A stretch of 64,000 nucleotides of DNA from Hymenobacter chitinivorans DSM 11115 (lineage in GTDB: Bacteria; Bacteroidota; Bacteroidia; Cytophagales; Hymenobacteraceae). Below the pieces are notes generated by a model. It saw nothing but the letters and a program-made list of their open reading frames with translations. It ran no database searches and had not been told where the DNA came from. The DNA lies in assembly GCF_002797555.1 (NCBI RefSeq), contig NZ_PGFA01000001.1:992001-1056000 (forward strand), written 5' to 3'. Position 1 is the first letter of the stretch; every line of letters begins with the position of its first letter. Below, piece by piece: positions 15,541 to 24,101 of the stretch. A program made the position numbers and the translations under genes.

Positions 15541-16593
15541 CTAATGCCTATTCCGCTTTCCCCTTCGCGCAATAGACTTGTACACTTGTATGGGTACGGT
15601 CAGTGACACATTTAGCGGCTTTCCGTTCATCCGGCCGGGGCTGAAGGACGGCATATGTCGTGCCGCCGCCAGCACTGCTGAATCGGAACTGGCGCTTAAT
15701 CCCTTTGCAATATGCAGATTCCGCACAGCACCTGTTTTGTCTACTACGAAGCCTAAAAAAAGTGTCCCCTCCTGTGCATCGCGGGGCACTTTGAGCCATA
15801 CCAGAACGGCTTGCGCGACTTCCAGCGTCAGGGCTTTGCCCGGGTAACCGAGCAATTTAGGCATCTCCTCCACGTAGGTGTAGACCTTGTTGTCATCTAC
15901 TGAATCCTCCGCTACAACTACTGGTTCGGCTGGCGGCTCTGGTGGCGGTACGCCGTTATTGTGGTAGGGCGGGTTGACCTCAAAGGGCACATCCTGGCCA
16001 TTATGCCGTGCCACCCCGCGGTTTTTGCTCGGGTCAAAGGAAAGCGCGGACACACCGTGCCACCACTCCATCCGTTCCGGCACATTATTGCCCGTATGCT
16101 CAAGGACTATTTTGCCCATGGGCTTTTCAAAGAGGAGCCCGTGTGTACGATATAGTTCTACATCCGTGTAGATCAGATTGTCAATCTGAAAGGATTCATG
16201 GGTGTTAATCGTAACGGTATAATTGCTATCCGAGTAGGCGACATCGGAAGGGGTAGAATTATCTAGGCCGGAAATCAATAAGGGCGCAGCGATGCCTACT
16301 AGTATGGCCTGTATAGTACTGAGTGGCGTTGAGCGCGTCAGTTTGAGCCGTGCGCGAATACCGCCGAGCAGGCCGCTGGCAAGCAGTAAAATTAAAAGTG
16401 GCCCCCATGATTTGAAGGTCCATTCACCTAAAGTCAAGAGTGGTATGCAGGCCGTGAGCAAACACATGCCCGAGGTGAGCCAATGCAGACGCCTCAGTAG
16501 TGGATACGTCCGTTCAGGGAGTACGCGAGCTAAGAGCCACACTAGGGCAAAGTAGCTACCGCTGATGAGTAGCCAAACGATAAAAAAGTCCAT
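15541..16593 (-). CDS. Membrane protein with C-terminal TonB domain (cargo gene)
   Basis: A 350-residue protein with three hydrophobic segments in the first 105 residues (about 3-22, 37-56, 62-78) and one near 90-108, a periplasmic middle, a Pro-rich stretch (PPPEPPAEPVVVAE near 216-230) and a TonB-type C-terminus (about 255-340: GTLFLGFVVDKTGAVRNLHIAKG, VPIQVYK). TonB domains pass energy to outer-membrane transporters; BlaR/MecR-like proteins of this shape are common in Bacteroidota. It stands alone on the minus strand and is lower in GC than the phage genes around it, so it is likely a cargo gene. Confidence 0.65.
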   Translation of the reverse strand: MDFFIVWLLISGSYFALVWLLARVLPERTYPLLRRLHWLTSGMCLLTACIPLLTLGEWTFKSWGPLLILLLASGLLGGIRARLKLTRSTPLSTIQAILVGIAAPLLISGLDNSTPSDVAYSDSNYTVTINTHESFQIDNLIYTDVELYRTHGLLFEKPMGKIVLEHTGNNVPERMEWWHGVSALSFDPSKNRGVARHNGQDVPFEVNPPYHNNGVPPPEPPAEPVVVAEDSVDDNKVYTYVEEMPKLLGYPGKALTLEVAQAVLVWLKVPRDAQEGTLFLGFVVDKTGAVRNLHIAKGLSASSDSAVLAAARHMPSFSPGRMNGKPLNVSLTVPIQVYKSIARRGKRNRH

Positions 16594-16954
16594 AGCGAGG
16601 CGTTTACTCTACTAAGCAGCCGCTGAGCATAAGCGTAGTGGTAGGAAAGATAAAGTTTTAGGCCTGGAAAAGGTCATAGTAGCCTAAGCCGTGAGAAGCT
16701 TCAGTAGAAAACGCTAGGAAATAAAAGTATACTATGGTTCTAAGTTGGACTCTTATGCTAAACTGATATAGCATGCTACTGCATAAGCAACAAAGTAATT
16801 TTCTCTATTTATTCCATGGTATAGCCCATTTGAACCTTTGGCAGGGCGTTGAAGATTAGCTATATTGTTCGACTGCAAACACTGTACAATTCTAAGAACT
16901 ATGAAAACACGTTTACGCGTTGCGGTGCCCGCCTGGGCGCCGTGCCAGGAGTCC

Positions 16955-16985
16955 TTTGGCCCGGGGTGTAGCGCAGGTACGTTTG
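16955..16985 (+). promoter_or_regulatory. Canonical Bacteroidota promoter in front of the late region
   Basis: TTTG at 16955-16958, a 19-bp spacer, then TACGTTTG at 16978-16985: both boxes and spacing fit the Bacteroidota consensus exactly. It sits 22 bp before the GTG start at 17008. The rest of the 414-bp gap (16594-17007) holds no gene and should also contain the promoter of the TonB-like gene, which I cannot place. Confidence 0.7.
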
Positions 16986-17007
16986 CTAACGCTAATCCCT
17001 CGACCCT

Positions 17008-17571
17008 GTGAAAAACCTCCAAATTCCCGTTAAACCGCATATTCTAAAATATCTGCAGTTCTACCTCGGTACTGAGTACAGCTTGTCGGAGAGTGATCCT
17101 TACGGGCTGATGTTGTTTGGGCTGCTGCGCCGGCCCGTCACGGATAGCCGCAAAGACGAGCTGGTAGCCAAGTACACCGGCCGCTTCGTGGTGAGCTACG
17201 GCGCCTATTCGCCCCAGCAGTTTGGCCTGAAAAACCTCACGGGTAAGACCGTATACCTCTTTAATAGCTTCGTGCATAGCCTCCTCAAGCAGGATCTGCA
17301 TAGCTACGTCGACCTGATGACCGACATGGGCAACCAGGTGAAGTACTCCATCGAGTGCTTCATGCTTAAGTACGGCTTCGAGGAAAGTGACATTGCCTAC
17401 GACACGCTGCTTAAGAGCTACCAGCGCTTCGTCGAGGAGCGCAAGGCTTCCAAAAAAAAAGGCCCGGCCGTGACGCCTCGTAAGGCCCTGAAGGACCTGC
17501 AGCGGAACCTGACGCGCATCGCCGCCATTGCCCCGCTGCCGGCCGCCGGGCTGCGGCAAATGAGCGTGTAA
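17008..17571 (+). CDS. Hypothetical phage protein, first gene after a strong promoter
   Basis: A 187-residue protein starting at GTG. It is mixed helix/strand and has no recognised domain; the tail (about 145-187) is very basic (ERKASKKKGPAVTPRKALKDLQR) and could bind DNA. It follows a perfect promoter and precedes three 21-bp tandem repeats that look like binding sites. A role as a late-gene regulator is possible but rests only on position. Confidence 0.55.
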   Translation: MKNLQIPVKPHILKYLQFYLGTEYSLSESDPYGLMLFGLLRRPVTDSRKDELVAKYTGRFVVSYGAYSPQQFGLKNLTGKTVYLFNSFVHSLLKQDLHSYVDLMTDMGNQVKYSIECFMLKYGFEESDIAYDTLLKSYQRFVEERKASKKKGPAVTPRKALKDLQRNLTRIAAIAPLPAAGLRQMSV

Positions 17572-17577
17572 AAATCG

Positions 17578-17635
17578 CTAAAGCGTTTGTCCATTTTACT
17601 AAAGCGTTTGTCCAGAAAATTTTACCATTTGTCCA
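17578..17635. repeat. Three tandem 21-bp repeats before the tail operon
   Basis: CTAAAGCGTTTGTCCA occurs at 17578-17593 and 17599-17614. A third, shorter copy (CATTTGTCCA) is at 17626-17635, directly before the GTG start at 17636. GTTTGTCCA starts at 17585 and 17606, and ATTTGTCCA at 17627, so the period is exactly 21 bp, two helical turns. This fits a regulator bound on one face of the DNA, or a translational control element. Confidence 0.6.
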
Positions 17636-18307
17636 GTGGCTGAAAACACCGATTCCTTTGGCCTGCGCAACCTCGAGCAGCGGGTCGACGAGAACGTGGC
17701 CGGCGTCGAGGCAGCCTGGTACACGGAGGCCAGCAACCTGGTCAACTTCCCGGCCCTGGGCCCGCTGCTCATCGAAGCCGACCTGCAGCTGCTGCCCGGG
17801 GCTACCTGGTACCAGCTCGTGAGCGTGCGCCGCTCGGTGCGCTACAAGCAGACCCCCAAGGACCAGGGCAAGCACGGGCAGAGCTGGACGCAGAAGTTCA
17901 CCGGGGCCCTGGCCAAACACACGGAAGGGCTGGCCGGCGGGCTGGAGACGCTGGAGGGCCGCAAGCTCGTGTGCCTCTACCGCGATATGAACGGGCAGGT
18001 GCAGCTGGTGGGCACGCCCGAGCACCCGCTGGTTTTCTCCGACGTGTTCGACTCGGGCCTGGAGCCCTTCGGCCAACGCAACGGCTTCGACTGGACGCTG
18101 CAGGGCGAGACCGTGCGCCGGGCCCGCCCGTACCGTGGCACCTGGACCGTGAGTGGCCGCGGCCTGGAGTACGCCGTGGAGCTGCAGCAGGGCGGAAGTG
18201 GCACCGTGCTGCTCAAAACGGCGGACGGCCGCCTACTGGCCACCGTTACGCCGGGCAAAACAGTGGTGCTCAAATCCGGATTCAAGCTCTCTTACACCAT
18301 TAGCTAA
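17636..18307 (+). CDS. Hypothetical phage protein, probably structural
   Basis: A 223-residue protein starting at GTG. It is beta-rich, especially the last 70 residues (GTWTVSGRGLEYAVELQQGG, TVTPGKTVVLKSGFKLSYTI). No family recognised. Its stop overlaps the next ATG (TAATG), tying it to the fibre-like genes that follow. Confidence 0.55.
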   Translation: MAENTDSFGLRNLEQRVDENVAGVEAAWYTEASNLVNFPALGPLLIEADLQLLPGATWYQLVSVRRSVRYKQTPKDQGKHGQSWTQKFTGALAKHTEGLAGGLETLEGRKLVCLYRDMNGQVQLVGTPEHPLVFSDVFDSGLEPFGQRNGFDWTLQGETVRRARPYRGTWTVSGRGLEYAVELQQGGSGTVLLKTADGRLLATVTPGKTVVLKSGFKLSYTIS

Positions 18308-19719
18308 TGCCCAGTACGATTACCAAGGCGCAGTTTGGCCCCAAATGGGCGAACCTGCTCGGCCGATTTAAAGACAACGACACTTTCGATATTGTCGAGG
18401 CCGATTTTCGCGAGTTTGCGGCCGATATCGACAAGCTTCTCTCTGAAGGTGGCGAGCCTCATACCAATAAAGTACGCGGTGGCCCAAAGCTGGTGCGCGA
18501 CCTGACCCGCCGCGACACGTTGCCCGTGACGGTTCTGGCCGTGGGCACGAGCTGCCTGGTGCTTAATGCCGTGACGGCCGACGAGGACGACGAGGGCAAG
18601 GTCGTGGGCCCGCGCACCTATACGCTCGTCTATGCTGGCGAGGGGGAAGCCGGCAGCTTTGCCATTCCAGCCGATGCCGTTCTGGACCTGAGCGAGGCCC
18701 GGGTCAAGTGGGTAGAGGCTGGGTCGAAGGAGGCCCAGCAGCCCAGCCTGAAGTTTTTCAACCCCACCAAATTCGACGGCTACGCCCTGGGCGAGCTGGC
18801 CAAGTGGATTTTCAACGGCAGCACTGAGTTTGTGCAGGCCCGCAAGGTGCTGGTGAAGCCGGCCAACGGCACGATCCCGGCCCCCACGACCGGCGACCAG
18901 AATGATGCGAACTGGGAGAAGGTATCAGCCGACTACGTCAGCGCCCTGACGGGCCGCATCACGCTGGACGTAGCTCGCACGTATGCCGAAGAGGAAGCCG
19001 GCACGGCCCACAAAGTCTTCTTCGTGCGCCGCCCCGACGGCAAGCCGGAGGTGCGGCTGGAGATGGACGACGACAGCCGGTTCGATTTGCAGCGGGCCAA
19101 GCAGTTTAACCCGCAAACGGGGCTGTGGGAGCTGGGCAGCTATGACCTGGTGAATGATGAATTCGACGTGGCCACCAGTGGGCAGGATGCGGCCGTTTTT
19201 GTCGGCGACCCCGAAGACGGCAATATCATTATCAACAACCTGGAATCAAGCGGTAACCAAATCCAAGGCGGTATTCTGGGGACCATCGTGAACGGCATTC
19301 TCAATAGGATTGCCGGGGGCCTGCGCAATGCCATTTATGGCGGCAACCAAAACACGATTCCCGCCTCCTGCCAGGATGTGCTGTTGATTAATTGCCAAGC
19401 CTTCACGGTGCCCGAAAATACCACGGGCAAAACCTATATCAACAACCTGGAAGCCGGCACCGGGGGCAACAGCACCCAGGCGGAATTCATTGTGGCCTTT
19501 TCGCTCTCGGGACCCCAAGAGGTCCAGGTGCATGTGAACCGGTCCGAGAAGGTGGGCACCGTCACGGCCGCCTCCCTGCTCAACGTGAGCGGGGTCACCA
19601 TCACCAAGAACGGCGTGGCCGTCAACTTCCCCTTCACGACGGCCCTCAATGACCAGCTGCTGCTCAGTGGCACGGCGGCGAGTGGCGGCGGGCTGGTAAC
19701 CCTGGAGGTGAACGGATGA
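18307..19719 (+). CDS. Phage tail-fibre-like protein
   Basis: A 470-residue protein. Residues 1-300 are unrecognised; residues 300-370 contain Gly/Asn-rich short repeats (NIIINNLESSGNQIQGGILG, NRIAGGLRNAIYGGNQN) as in beta-helical fibre shafts, followed by a beta-rich C-terminal head (395-470). It overlaps the next gene by 4 bp. A receptor-binding or fibre role is likely. It is unusual that these genes precede the head genes. Confidence 0.55.
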   Translation: MPSTITKAQFGPKWANLLGRFKDNDTFDIVEADFREFAADIDKLLSEGGEPHTNKVRGGPKLVRDLTRRDTLPVTVLAVGTSCLVLNAVTADEDDEGKVVGPRTYTLVYAGEGEAGSFAIPADAVLDLSEARVKWVEAGSKEAQQPSLKFFNPTKFDGYALGELAKWIFNGSTEFVQARKVLVKPANGTIPAPTTGDQNDANWEKVSADYVSALTGRITLDVARTYAEEEAGTAHKVFFVRRPDGKPEVRLEMDDDSRFDLQRAKQFNPQTGLWELGSYDLVNDEFDVATSGQDAAVFVGDPEDGNIIINNLESSGNQIQGGILGTIVNGILNRIAGGLRNAIYGGNQNTIPASCQDVLLINCQAFTVPENTTGKTYINNLEAGTGGNSTQAEFIVAFSLSGPQEVQVHVNRSEKVGTVTAASLLNVSGVTITKNGVAVNFPFTTALNDQLLLSGTAASGGGLVTLEVNG

Positions 19720-20507
19720 CGCTCTACAGCTTTTACTATACGGCCGCCGCGCCCGCAGCCCCCGGCCTGACCATCCCGGAGCCGTACCTGCACTTTGCCA
19801 CGGCCGGCCCTAACAAAAGCACGCTGGCCACCAGCGGCAGCGCCGTGACCAGCGTGACGGTCAGCACCGGCCAGCTGCTGTTGCCCGTCAACACGGTCGG
19901 CACCGTGGCGGCCCCGGAGCTTGGGGCGGGAGTGGTAGCCCTGCGCTGCGGTTACTACGGGTATATCGAGTTGCAGACTCTGTTGCCTGCGGGCTTCTAC
20001 GGGGCGGGCAGCAGGTCGCTGTTCTTCCTCTACCGGGCCCCGGTGGGCATAAGCCGGGAGGTGGCCACGCTCAACCCGAGTGTTTATTCGGTCGAGGGCT
20101 ACGACTTCTGCAGCCTGGACAACCCCAGTCACACCGGCATCGGCTGCGGCATTCACCTGATCAGCAATGACGCCCAGCCGGCGCTGCCCGCGGCGACGGA
20201 GTTTGTGTGGCGGCCCATGCTGCTGCGCTACGACAGCACCGCCAACGGCCAAGGGGCCGGGATGGAACTCGGCGTGCAGTACATCCAGGACCATCAGCTC
20301 AGCAACTCCCGGCCCTATGGCCAGCTCAAGACCGGGCAAACCACCAAGGCGAAGCCGCGCATCGGTCTGGGGAGCGAAATTCTGGGCGGCGGCGGGATGC
20401 TTGACATTGCCGACGTGCGCTGGTGGCCTGCCTTCCTTCGTGATGAACAGGCCATTATGCTCCTACAGCAAGTGGCCAACCAATACAATACCATCTATTC
20501 CGTCTAG
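19716..20507 (+). CDS. Phage tail-fibre or host-recognition protein (lectin-like)
   Basis: A 263-residue all-beta protein. Segments such as HFATAGPNKSTLATSG at the N-terminus and LDIADVRWWPAFLRDEQAIMLLQ at the C-terminus resemble concanavalin A-like/LamG adhesin modules in phage fibres, whose final strand and helix often follow this pattern. It is coupled to the fibre-like gene before it. Inferred to bind the host surface. Confidence 0.5.
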   Translation: MTLYSFYYTAAAPAAPGLTIPEPYLHFATAGPNKSTLATSGSAVTSVTVSTGQLLLPVNTVGTVAAPELGAGVVALRCGYYGYIELQTLLPAGFYGAGSRSLFFLYRAPVGISREVATLNPSVYSVEGYDFCSLDNPSHTGIGCGIHLISNDAQPALPAATEFVWRPMLLRYDSTANGQGAGMELGVQYIQDHQLSNSRPYGQLKTGQTTKAKPRIGLGSEILGGGGMLDIADVRWWPAFLRDEQAIMLLQQVANQYNTIYSV

Positions 20508-20509
20508 CC

Positions 20510-20986
20510 ATGCCCCTGCTACTATTCGCCGAACAACAGCAACCCATCGAAATTGACCTGCCCGACCTGGTGCTGGGCGAAACCCGCATCTGCCGCCGGG
20601 CCCGCTTTGTCAAGCTGGAGCAGGCCAAGAGCCCGGCCGGCGAGTTCAGCCTGGTCATGCAGACGGAAGTTCGTCTGCACGAAGCCACCGCCGACGGGGC
20701 CGGGAGCCTCATTGAGCGCATGGGCTTTTCGACCTACCCCGTGCTGTTGCGGGGCAACAACGAAACGGTGGTGGCCTTCCCAAGCGGCGAAATCCTGGCC
20801 TACCGCACGACCCATACCCCCGAGGAATGGGCGGCCGTGGTAGCCCGCTACGCCGCCGACCAAACCCTGGACACGATGCTGCAGGGCGACTGGTTTGAAT
20901 GGCTGGCCGAACACAACCCGCCGTCCCAACCCGCGCTGATTCGGCTGCACATGCAGCAGGCCATGCTCATGGGCCGCTACGCCTGA
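20510..20986 (+). CDS. Hypothetical phage protein, possible fibre assembly factor
   Basis: A 158-residue protein, beta-rich N-terminus (QQPIEIDLPDLVLGETRICR) and helical C-terminus (TPEEWAAVVARYAADQ). No family recognised. It follows the fibre genes by 2 bp and its TGA overlaps the ATG of the 28-residue membrane peptide gene, so an accessory role in fibre folding is possible. Confidence 0.5.
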   Translation: MPLLLFAEQQQPIEIDLPDLVLGETRICRRARFVKLEQAKSPAGEFSLVMQTEVRLHEATADGAGSLIERMGFSTYPVLLRGNNETVVAFPSGEILAYRTTHTPEEWAAVVARYAADQTLDTMLQGDWFEWLAEHNPPSQPALIRLHMQQAMLMGRYA

Positions 20987-21072
20987 TGCTCGACCCCTGG
21001 TTTATTATCGGCCTGGTAGCGCTGGTGGCCTTCTGCTGCGGCCTGGTCGTAGGACGCTATTTGCGCCCCTGA
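20986..21072 (+). CDS. 28-residue single-pass membrane peptide
   Basis: The ATG at 20986 overlaps the TGA of the preceding gene (TGATG). The product starts MLDPWFIIGLVALVAF, continues with a hydrophobic core and ends GRYLRP, i.e. one membrane helix with a basic cytoplasmic end. The gene is complete and is followed 4 bp later by a terminator. Its function is unknown; it could be a lysis or assembly helper. Confidence 0.55.
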   Translation: MLDPWFIIGLVALVAFCCGLVVGRYLRP

Positions 21073-21076
21073 CCCA

Positions 21077-21107
21077 AAGCCCCGACCTCCCCGGCCGGGG
21101 CTTTTTT
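21077..21107 (+). terminator. Rho-independent terminator after the fibre operon
   Basis: Stem AAGCCCCG (21077-21084) with CGGGGCTT (21096-21103), then a T-run. The promoter-like repeat of the next unit begins directly behind it. Confidence 0.8.
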
Positions 21108-21113
21108 GTGTCC

Positions 21114-21144
21114 TTTTTGCCGGGCTGTGGCGCCGGCAGCTTTG
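21114..21144 (+). promoter_or_regulatory. Late promoter-like repeat 1
   Basis: TTTTTG (21114-21119), 17 bp, CAGCTTTG (21137-21144), within the wider match GTCCTTTTTGCCGG...GGCAGCTTTG. The same arrangement recurs at 24955, 29676 and 35542. CAGCTTTG is one base off TAnnTTTG. The protease gene starts 19 bp downstream. Confidence 0.7.
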
Positions 21145-21163
21145 CATCATTCACTCCTGAACG

Positions 21164-22108
21164 ATGCTTGGTTTAATCGCACGACTCTCTTCTTCGCCCT
21201 GGGCCATGTCCCTGGAGCACGCGCAGTCCTATCTGCCATTGGTGGCTGGGCTGCTCACTGGTAGTGCGCCCCTGATGGCGGACCAGAACATGGCCGAGCT
21301 GCGGGCGGCCGCAGCTCCAGCTGATTACGTGGCCACGCTCGGGGCCCGCGGTGGCATCAGCTACGCGGCCCGCGCGGCCGCTGGCCTCAGTGGCGGCGCT
21401 GCCGGCAGCACGGATGGCATTGTGGTGCGGGTGATGGGCGTGAATGGGCCCTTGATGAAGGCCGACCAGGAGTGCGGGCCCCGGGGCCTGATGTCACTGG
21501 CCAATGACCTGCAGCGGGCTTCCCGCGACACGGAAATCAGCGCCGTACTGCTGCGCATCGACTCGCCGGGTGGCCAGGTATTCGGTACCCAGAGCGTCGT
21601 CGATGGCGTGAAGGCCTGTCAGGCCGCCGGCAAACCCGTCGTGGCCTTGTGTGAGGACGGGCTGATGTGCTCAGCTGCCTACTGGATTGGCTCGGCGGCT
21701 GATACCATCATCGTGACCCACGAAACCTGCACCATCGGTAGCATCGGCATCATGGCCAGCTGGATGGACGTGCAGCCCTACCTGGCCAGCCTGGGCGTGA
21801 AGTTTCATGAGGTGTATGCCGAGCAGTCAAAGCAGAAGAATGCCGACTTCGCCGCGGCCGCCAAAGGCGACTACAAAGCCGTGCAGGCCAACCTGACGGC
21901 CATTGCCACGGGCTTTTTGGGCGACGTGCGCACCAACCGGGGCAGCCGCCTCGATACCAAACTTTTCGAGAAATCCGGTGCCGCGGCCGGCAAAACCTTC
22001 TTCGCCAGCCAGGCCGGCGACATTGGCCTCATCGACGCCATCGGCTCCTTTTCGGATGCCATTGGCGAGTGCGTGCGCCTGGTGCAGGCCGGCGGCGCAG
22101 GCAAGTAA
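21164..22108 (+). CDS. S49-family prohead protease
   Basis: A 314-residue protein of the SppA/S49 (ClpP-fold) group used by phages to mature the prohead. Visible features are the oxyanion segment RIDSPGGQV (131-139), the catalytic serine S170 in MCSAAYW, and the downstream Lys region EQSKQKNADF (220-229), where K223 or K225 would complete the Ser-Lys dyad. Residues 1-80 are a Gly/Ala-rich leader. The scaffold-like and capsid genes follow, the normal head-assembly order. Confidence 0.85.
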   Translation: MLGLIARLSSSPWAMSLEHAQSYLPLVAGLLTGSAPLMADQNMAELRAAAAPADYVATLGARGGISYAARAAAGLSGGAAGSTDGIVVRVMGVNGPLMKADQECGPRGLMSLANDLQRASRDTEISAVLLRIDSPGGQVFGTQSVVDGVKACQAAGKPVVALCEDGLMCSAAYWIGSAADTIIVTHETCTIGSIGIMASWMDVQPYLASLGVKFHEVYAEQSKQKNADFAAAAKGDYKAVQANLTAIATGFLGDVRTNRGSRLDTKLFEKSGAAAGKTFFASQAGDIGLIDAIGSFSDAIGECVRLVQAGGAGK

Positions 22109-22136
22109 CCATACATCTCTTTTTCAAGCACATACC

Positions 22137-22580
22137 ATGAAGCTTTTCGGGAACAAAACCACCGCTACACCCCTGACCCTGGGCGCCGCTATGCTGGCGC
22201 TGGTGGGCAAAGAAACCGTCTCGGCCGAAGAAGCCGAAGCCGCCAACACGGAGTTGGAGGGCCTCAACATCACCGGTGCCGCGCTGATCAACTCGGCCAC
22301 CTACGAGGAGCTCAGCGAGAAGGCCGCCCGCGTCGACGCCGCTGAGCAGGCTGCTACCCAAGCCAGCGAGAAGGTCAAGGACCTGGAAGCGGCCAACAAA
22401 ACCCTCACTGAGGACCGTGACGCGCAGAAGCTGCGGGCCGACAAACTGGGCAAGACGCCCGGTGCCGAGCACACCTCGGCCGTGCGCACGCCCGGCGAGA
22501 ACGACCTGGCCGATGAGCCCTCGGATGCCGAGGCCAACCAGAAGCTGGTCGAGGCCCTGCACGCTGAAATGCTCAGCTAA
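22137..22580 (+). CDS. Scaffold-like protein
   Basis: A 147-residue acidic protein. Residues 55-105 form a coiled coil (EELSEKAARVDAAEQAATQA then SEKVKDLEAANKTL). The remainder is low complexity, and a hydrophobic helix lies near 16-24. Length, coiled coil and place between protease and capsid fit a prohead scaffold that the protease would digest. The start at 22137 is chosen because the open frame upstream lies within the protease gene. Confidence 0.65.
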   Translation: MKLFGNKTTATPLTLGAAMLALVGKETVSAEEAEAANTELEGLNITGAALINSATYEELSEKAARVDAAEQAATQASEKVKDLEAANKTLTEDRDAQKLRADKLGKTPGAEHTSAVRTPGENDLADEPSDAEANQKLVEALHAEMLS

Positions 22581-22634
22581 GCCGGCGCCACTTCCCTCAT
22601 TTTTTCACCCATTTGCTTCTATTCGTTACCACTC

Positions 22635-23600
22635 ATGGCTTTAACTATCACCCAGGTCGTCGCTCAGTTTGGCGCCTACTACCTCAACCAGGGCCAGAAC
22701 CTGTCCCGCCTGTACAGCTTGCTGCGCTCGACGACCAATACCGAGAGCATGTTCACGCCCATCAACACGGACGACACCATCTGGCGCGCCGCCAAAACGA
22801 TGTTCAGCCGCGTGGTGCAGCCCTTCCAGAAAGCCTTCACCCCGCTGGCCGGCGTGGAGTTCACGCCCGTGGAGATCAAGCAGTTCAAGATGAAGGTCGA
22901 TGCGCAGGAATATCCGGATGAGCTCGAAGCCACCTGGTTGGGCTTCCTTGACGGCCTTGACGCGGACATCGACCGCAAGACCTGGCCCTTCGTGCGCTGG
23001 TACTGCGAGGTGTACCTGATTCCGCAGATCAAGCAGGACATCGAGCACCACGAAATCTACGGCGGGGTGTACGTGGCCCCCGTTGCCGGCACCCCCGGCG
23101 CTGCCGGCACGTCGATGGACGGCCTGCGCAAGACCATCAACGGCCACGTGACGGCCGGCCGTATCACGCCCATCATCACCGGTGCGTTGGATGTGACCAA
23201 CCCCGAGGCCCTGGTGGAGCAGTTCGAGAAGTTTGCCGATGGCATCCACCAGGACTACTGGGACATTCCCATGATCCTGGGCACCTCGCCGGCCGTGGCC
23301 CGGGCCTTTTTGCGGGGCCAGGAGCGCAAGTACGGCAAGAACACCGGCGGTGGGGAGCTGGGCAACACCATCCACAAGACCAACATCACGGTGCAGGGCC
23401 TGACCTCGCACCGCGGCACCAGCAAAATCTGGTGCACGCCCAAGGGTAACGCCATCGTGCTGCGCAAGCGCATCCAGAACCAGTCCAAGATCATGGTCGA
23501 GAGCATCGACCGCTTGCTCAAGTTCTTCACCGACTTCAGCATGGGTATCGGCTTCATCATCCCCGAAATCGTCTTCACCAACGACCAGGATCTGGGCTAA
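22635..23600 (+). CDS. Major capsid protein candidate
   Basis: A 321-residue protein with no signal peptide. It has the length and place (after protease and scaffold) of a major capsid protein. The C-terminal half has the mix of strands and loops seen in HK97-fold capsids (WDIPMILGTSPAVARAFLRG, TSKIWCTPKGNAIVLRK, IIPEIVFTN). No unmistakable motif is visible, so the call rests on order and general character. Confidence 0.65.
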   Translation: MALTITQVVAQFGAYYLNQGQNLSRLYSLLRSTTNTESMFTPINTDDTIWRAAKTMFSRVVQPFQKAFTPLAGVEFTPVEIKQFKMKVDAQEYPDELEATWLGFLDGLDADIDRKTWPFVRWYCEVYLIPQIKQDIEHHEIYGGVYVAPVAGTPGAAGTSMDGLRKTINGHVTAGRITPIITGALDVTNPEALVEQFEKFADGIHQDYWDIPMILGTSPAVARAFLRGQERKYGKNTGGGELGNTIHKTNITVQGLTSHRGTSKIWCTPKGNAIVLRKRIQNQSKIMVESIDRLLKFFTDFSMGIGFIIPEIVFTNDQDLG

Positions 23601-23691
23601 CCCCTCGCCCCGGGCCGGCCTCCTACAGCAGGGTGCCGGCCCGCTGGTGAGCCCCTTTTTTCATCCATAAACGCATTTTCACGGCACCATC

Positions 23692-24051
23692 ATGGCCCAG
23701 GAAACCCCCGAACAAACCATTGCCCGCCTCACCGCTGAGCTGGAGGCCAAGCAGCGTCTGGTTGACGACCAGAACACCATCATCACCGAGCAGTCGGAGG
23801 TGATTGCCAATGCCGAAGCGGCCCAGACGCAGGCCGAGGTGACCATCGTCAGCTACGAGCAGAAGCAGTACCGCGTGCTCGCCAAGCAGTTCAACATCAA
23901 CGGCAAGGTGGTGAAGGCCGCCGAGCTGGGGCAGGACAAAGAGTCGCTGAAGTACCTGGTGGAGAAGAACAGCGGCCTGCTGCAGCCGGTGGAAAAGGCC
24001 CCCGCCAAGCCCAAGGCCAAAGCGGGTGCCGGCACGGAGGCTGAAGCCTAA
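23692..24051 (+). CDS. Hypothetical head-region phage protein
   Basis: A 119-residue protein: residues 5-50 are coiled coil (EQTIARLTAELEAKQRLVDD), the middle is a small alpha/beta part (YRVLAKQFNINGKVVKAAEL), and the tail is Lys/Ala-rich. No family recognised. Possibly a head decoration or connector helper. Confidence 0.5.
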   Translation: MAQETPEQTIARLTAELEAKQRLVDDQNTIITEQSEVIANAEAAQTQAEVTIVSYEQKQYRVLAKQFNINGKVVKAAELGQDKESLKYLVEKNSGLLQPVEKAPAKPKAKAGAGTEAEA

Positions 24052-24101
24052 GCTGCCTTGCAGCCCCTAAACTCATTCGACCATCGTCAAACAGCACCCG
24101 T

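Noticed and set aside
17578..17635. CRISPR-like short repeats
   Set aside because: Period of 21 bp with spacers of only 5 bp or so, three units. No cas genes in the window.
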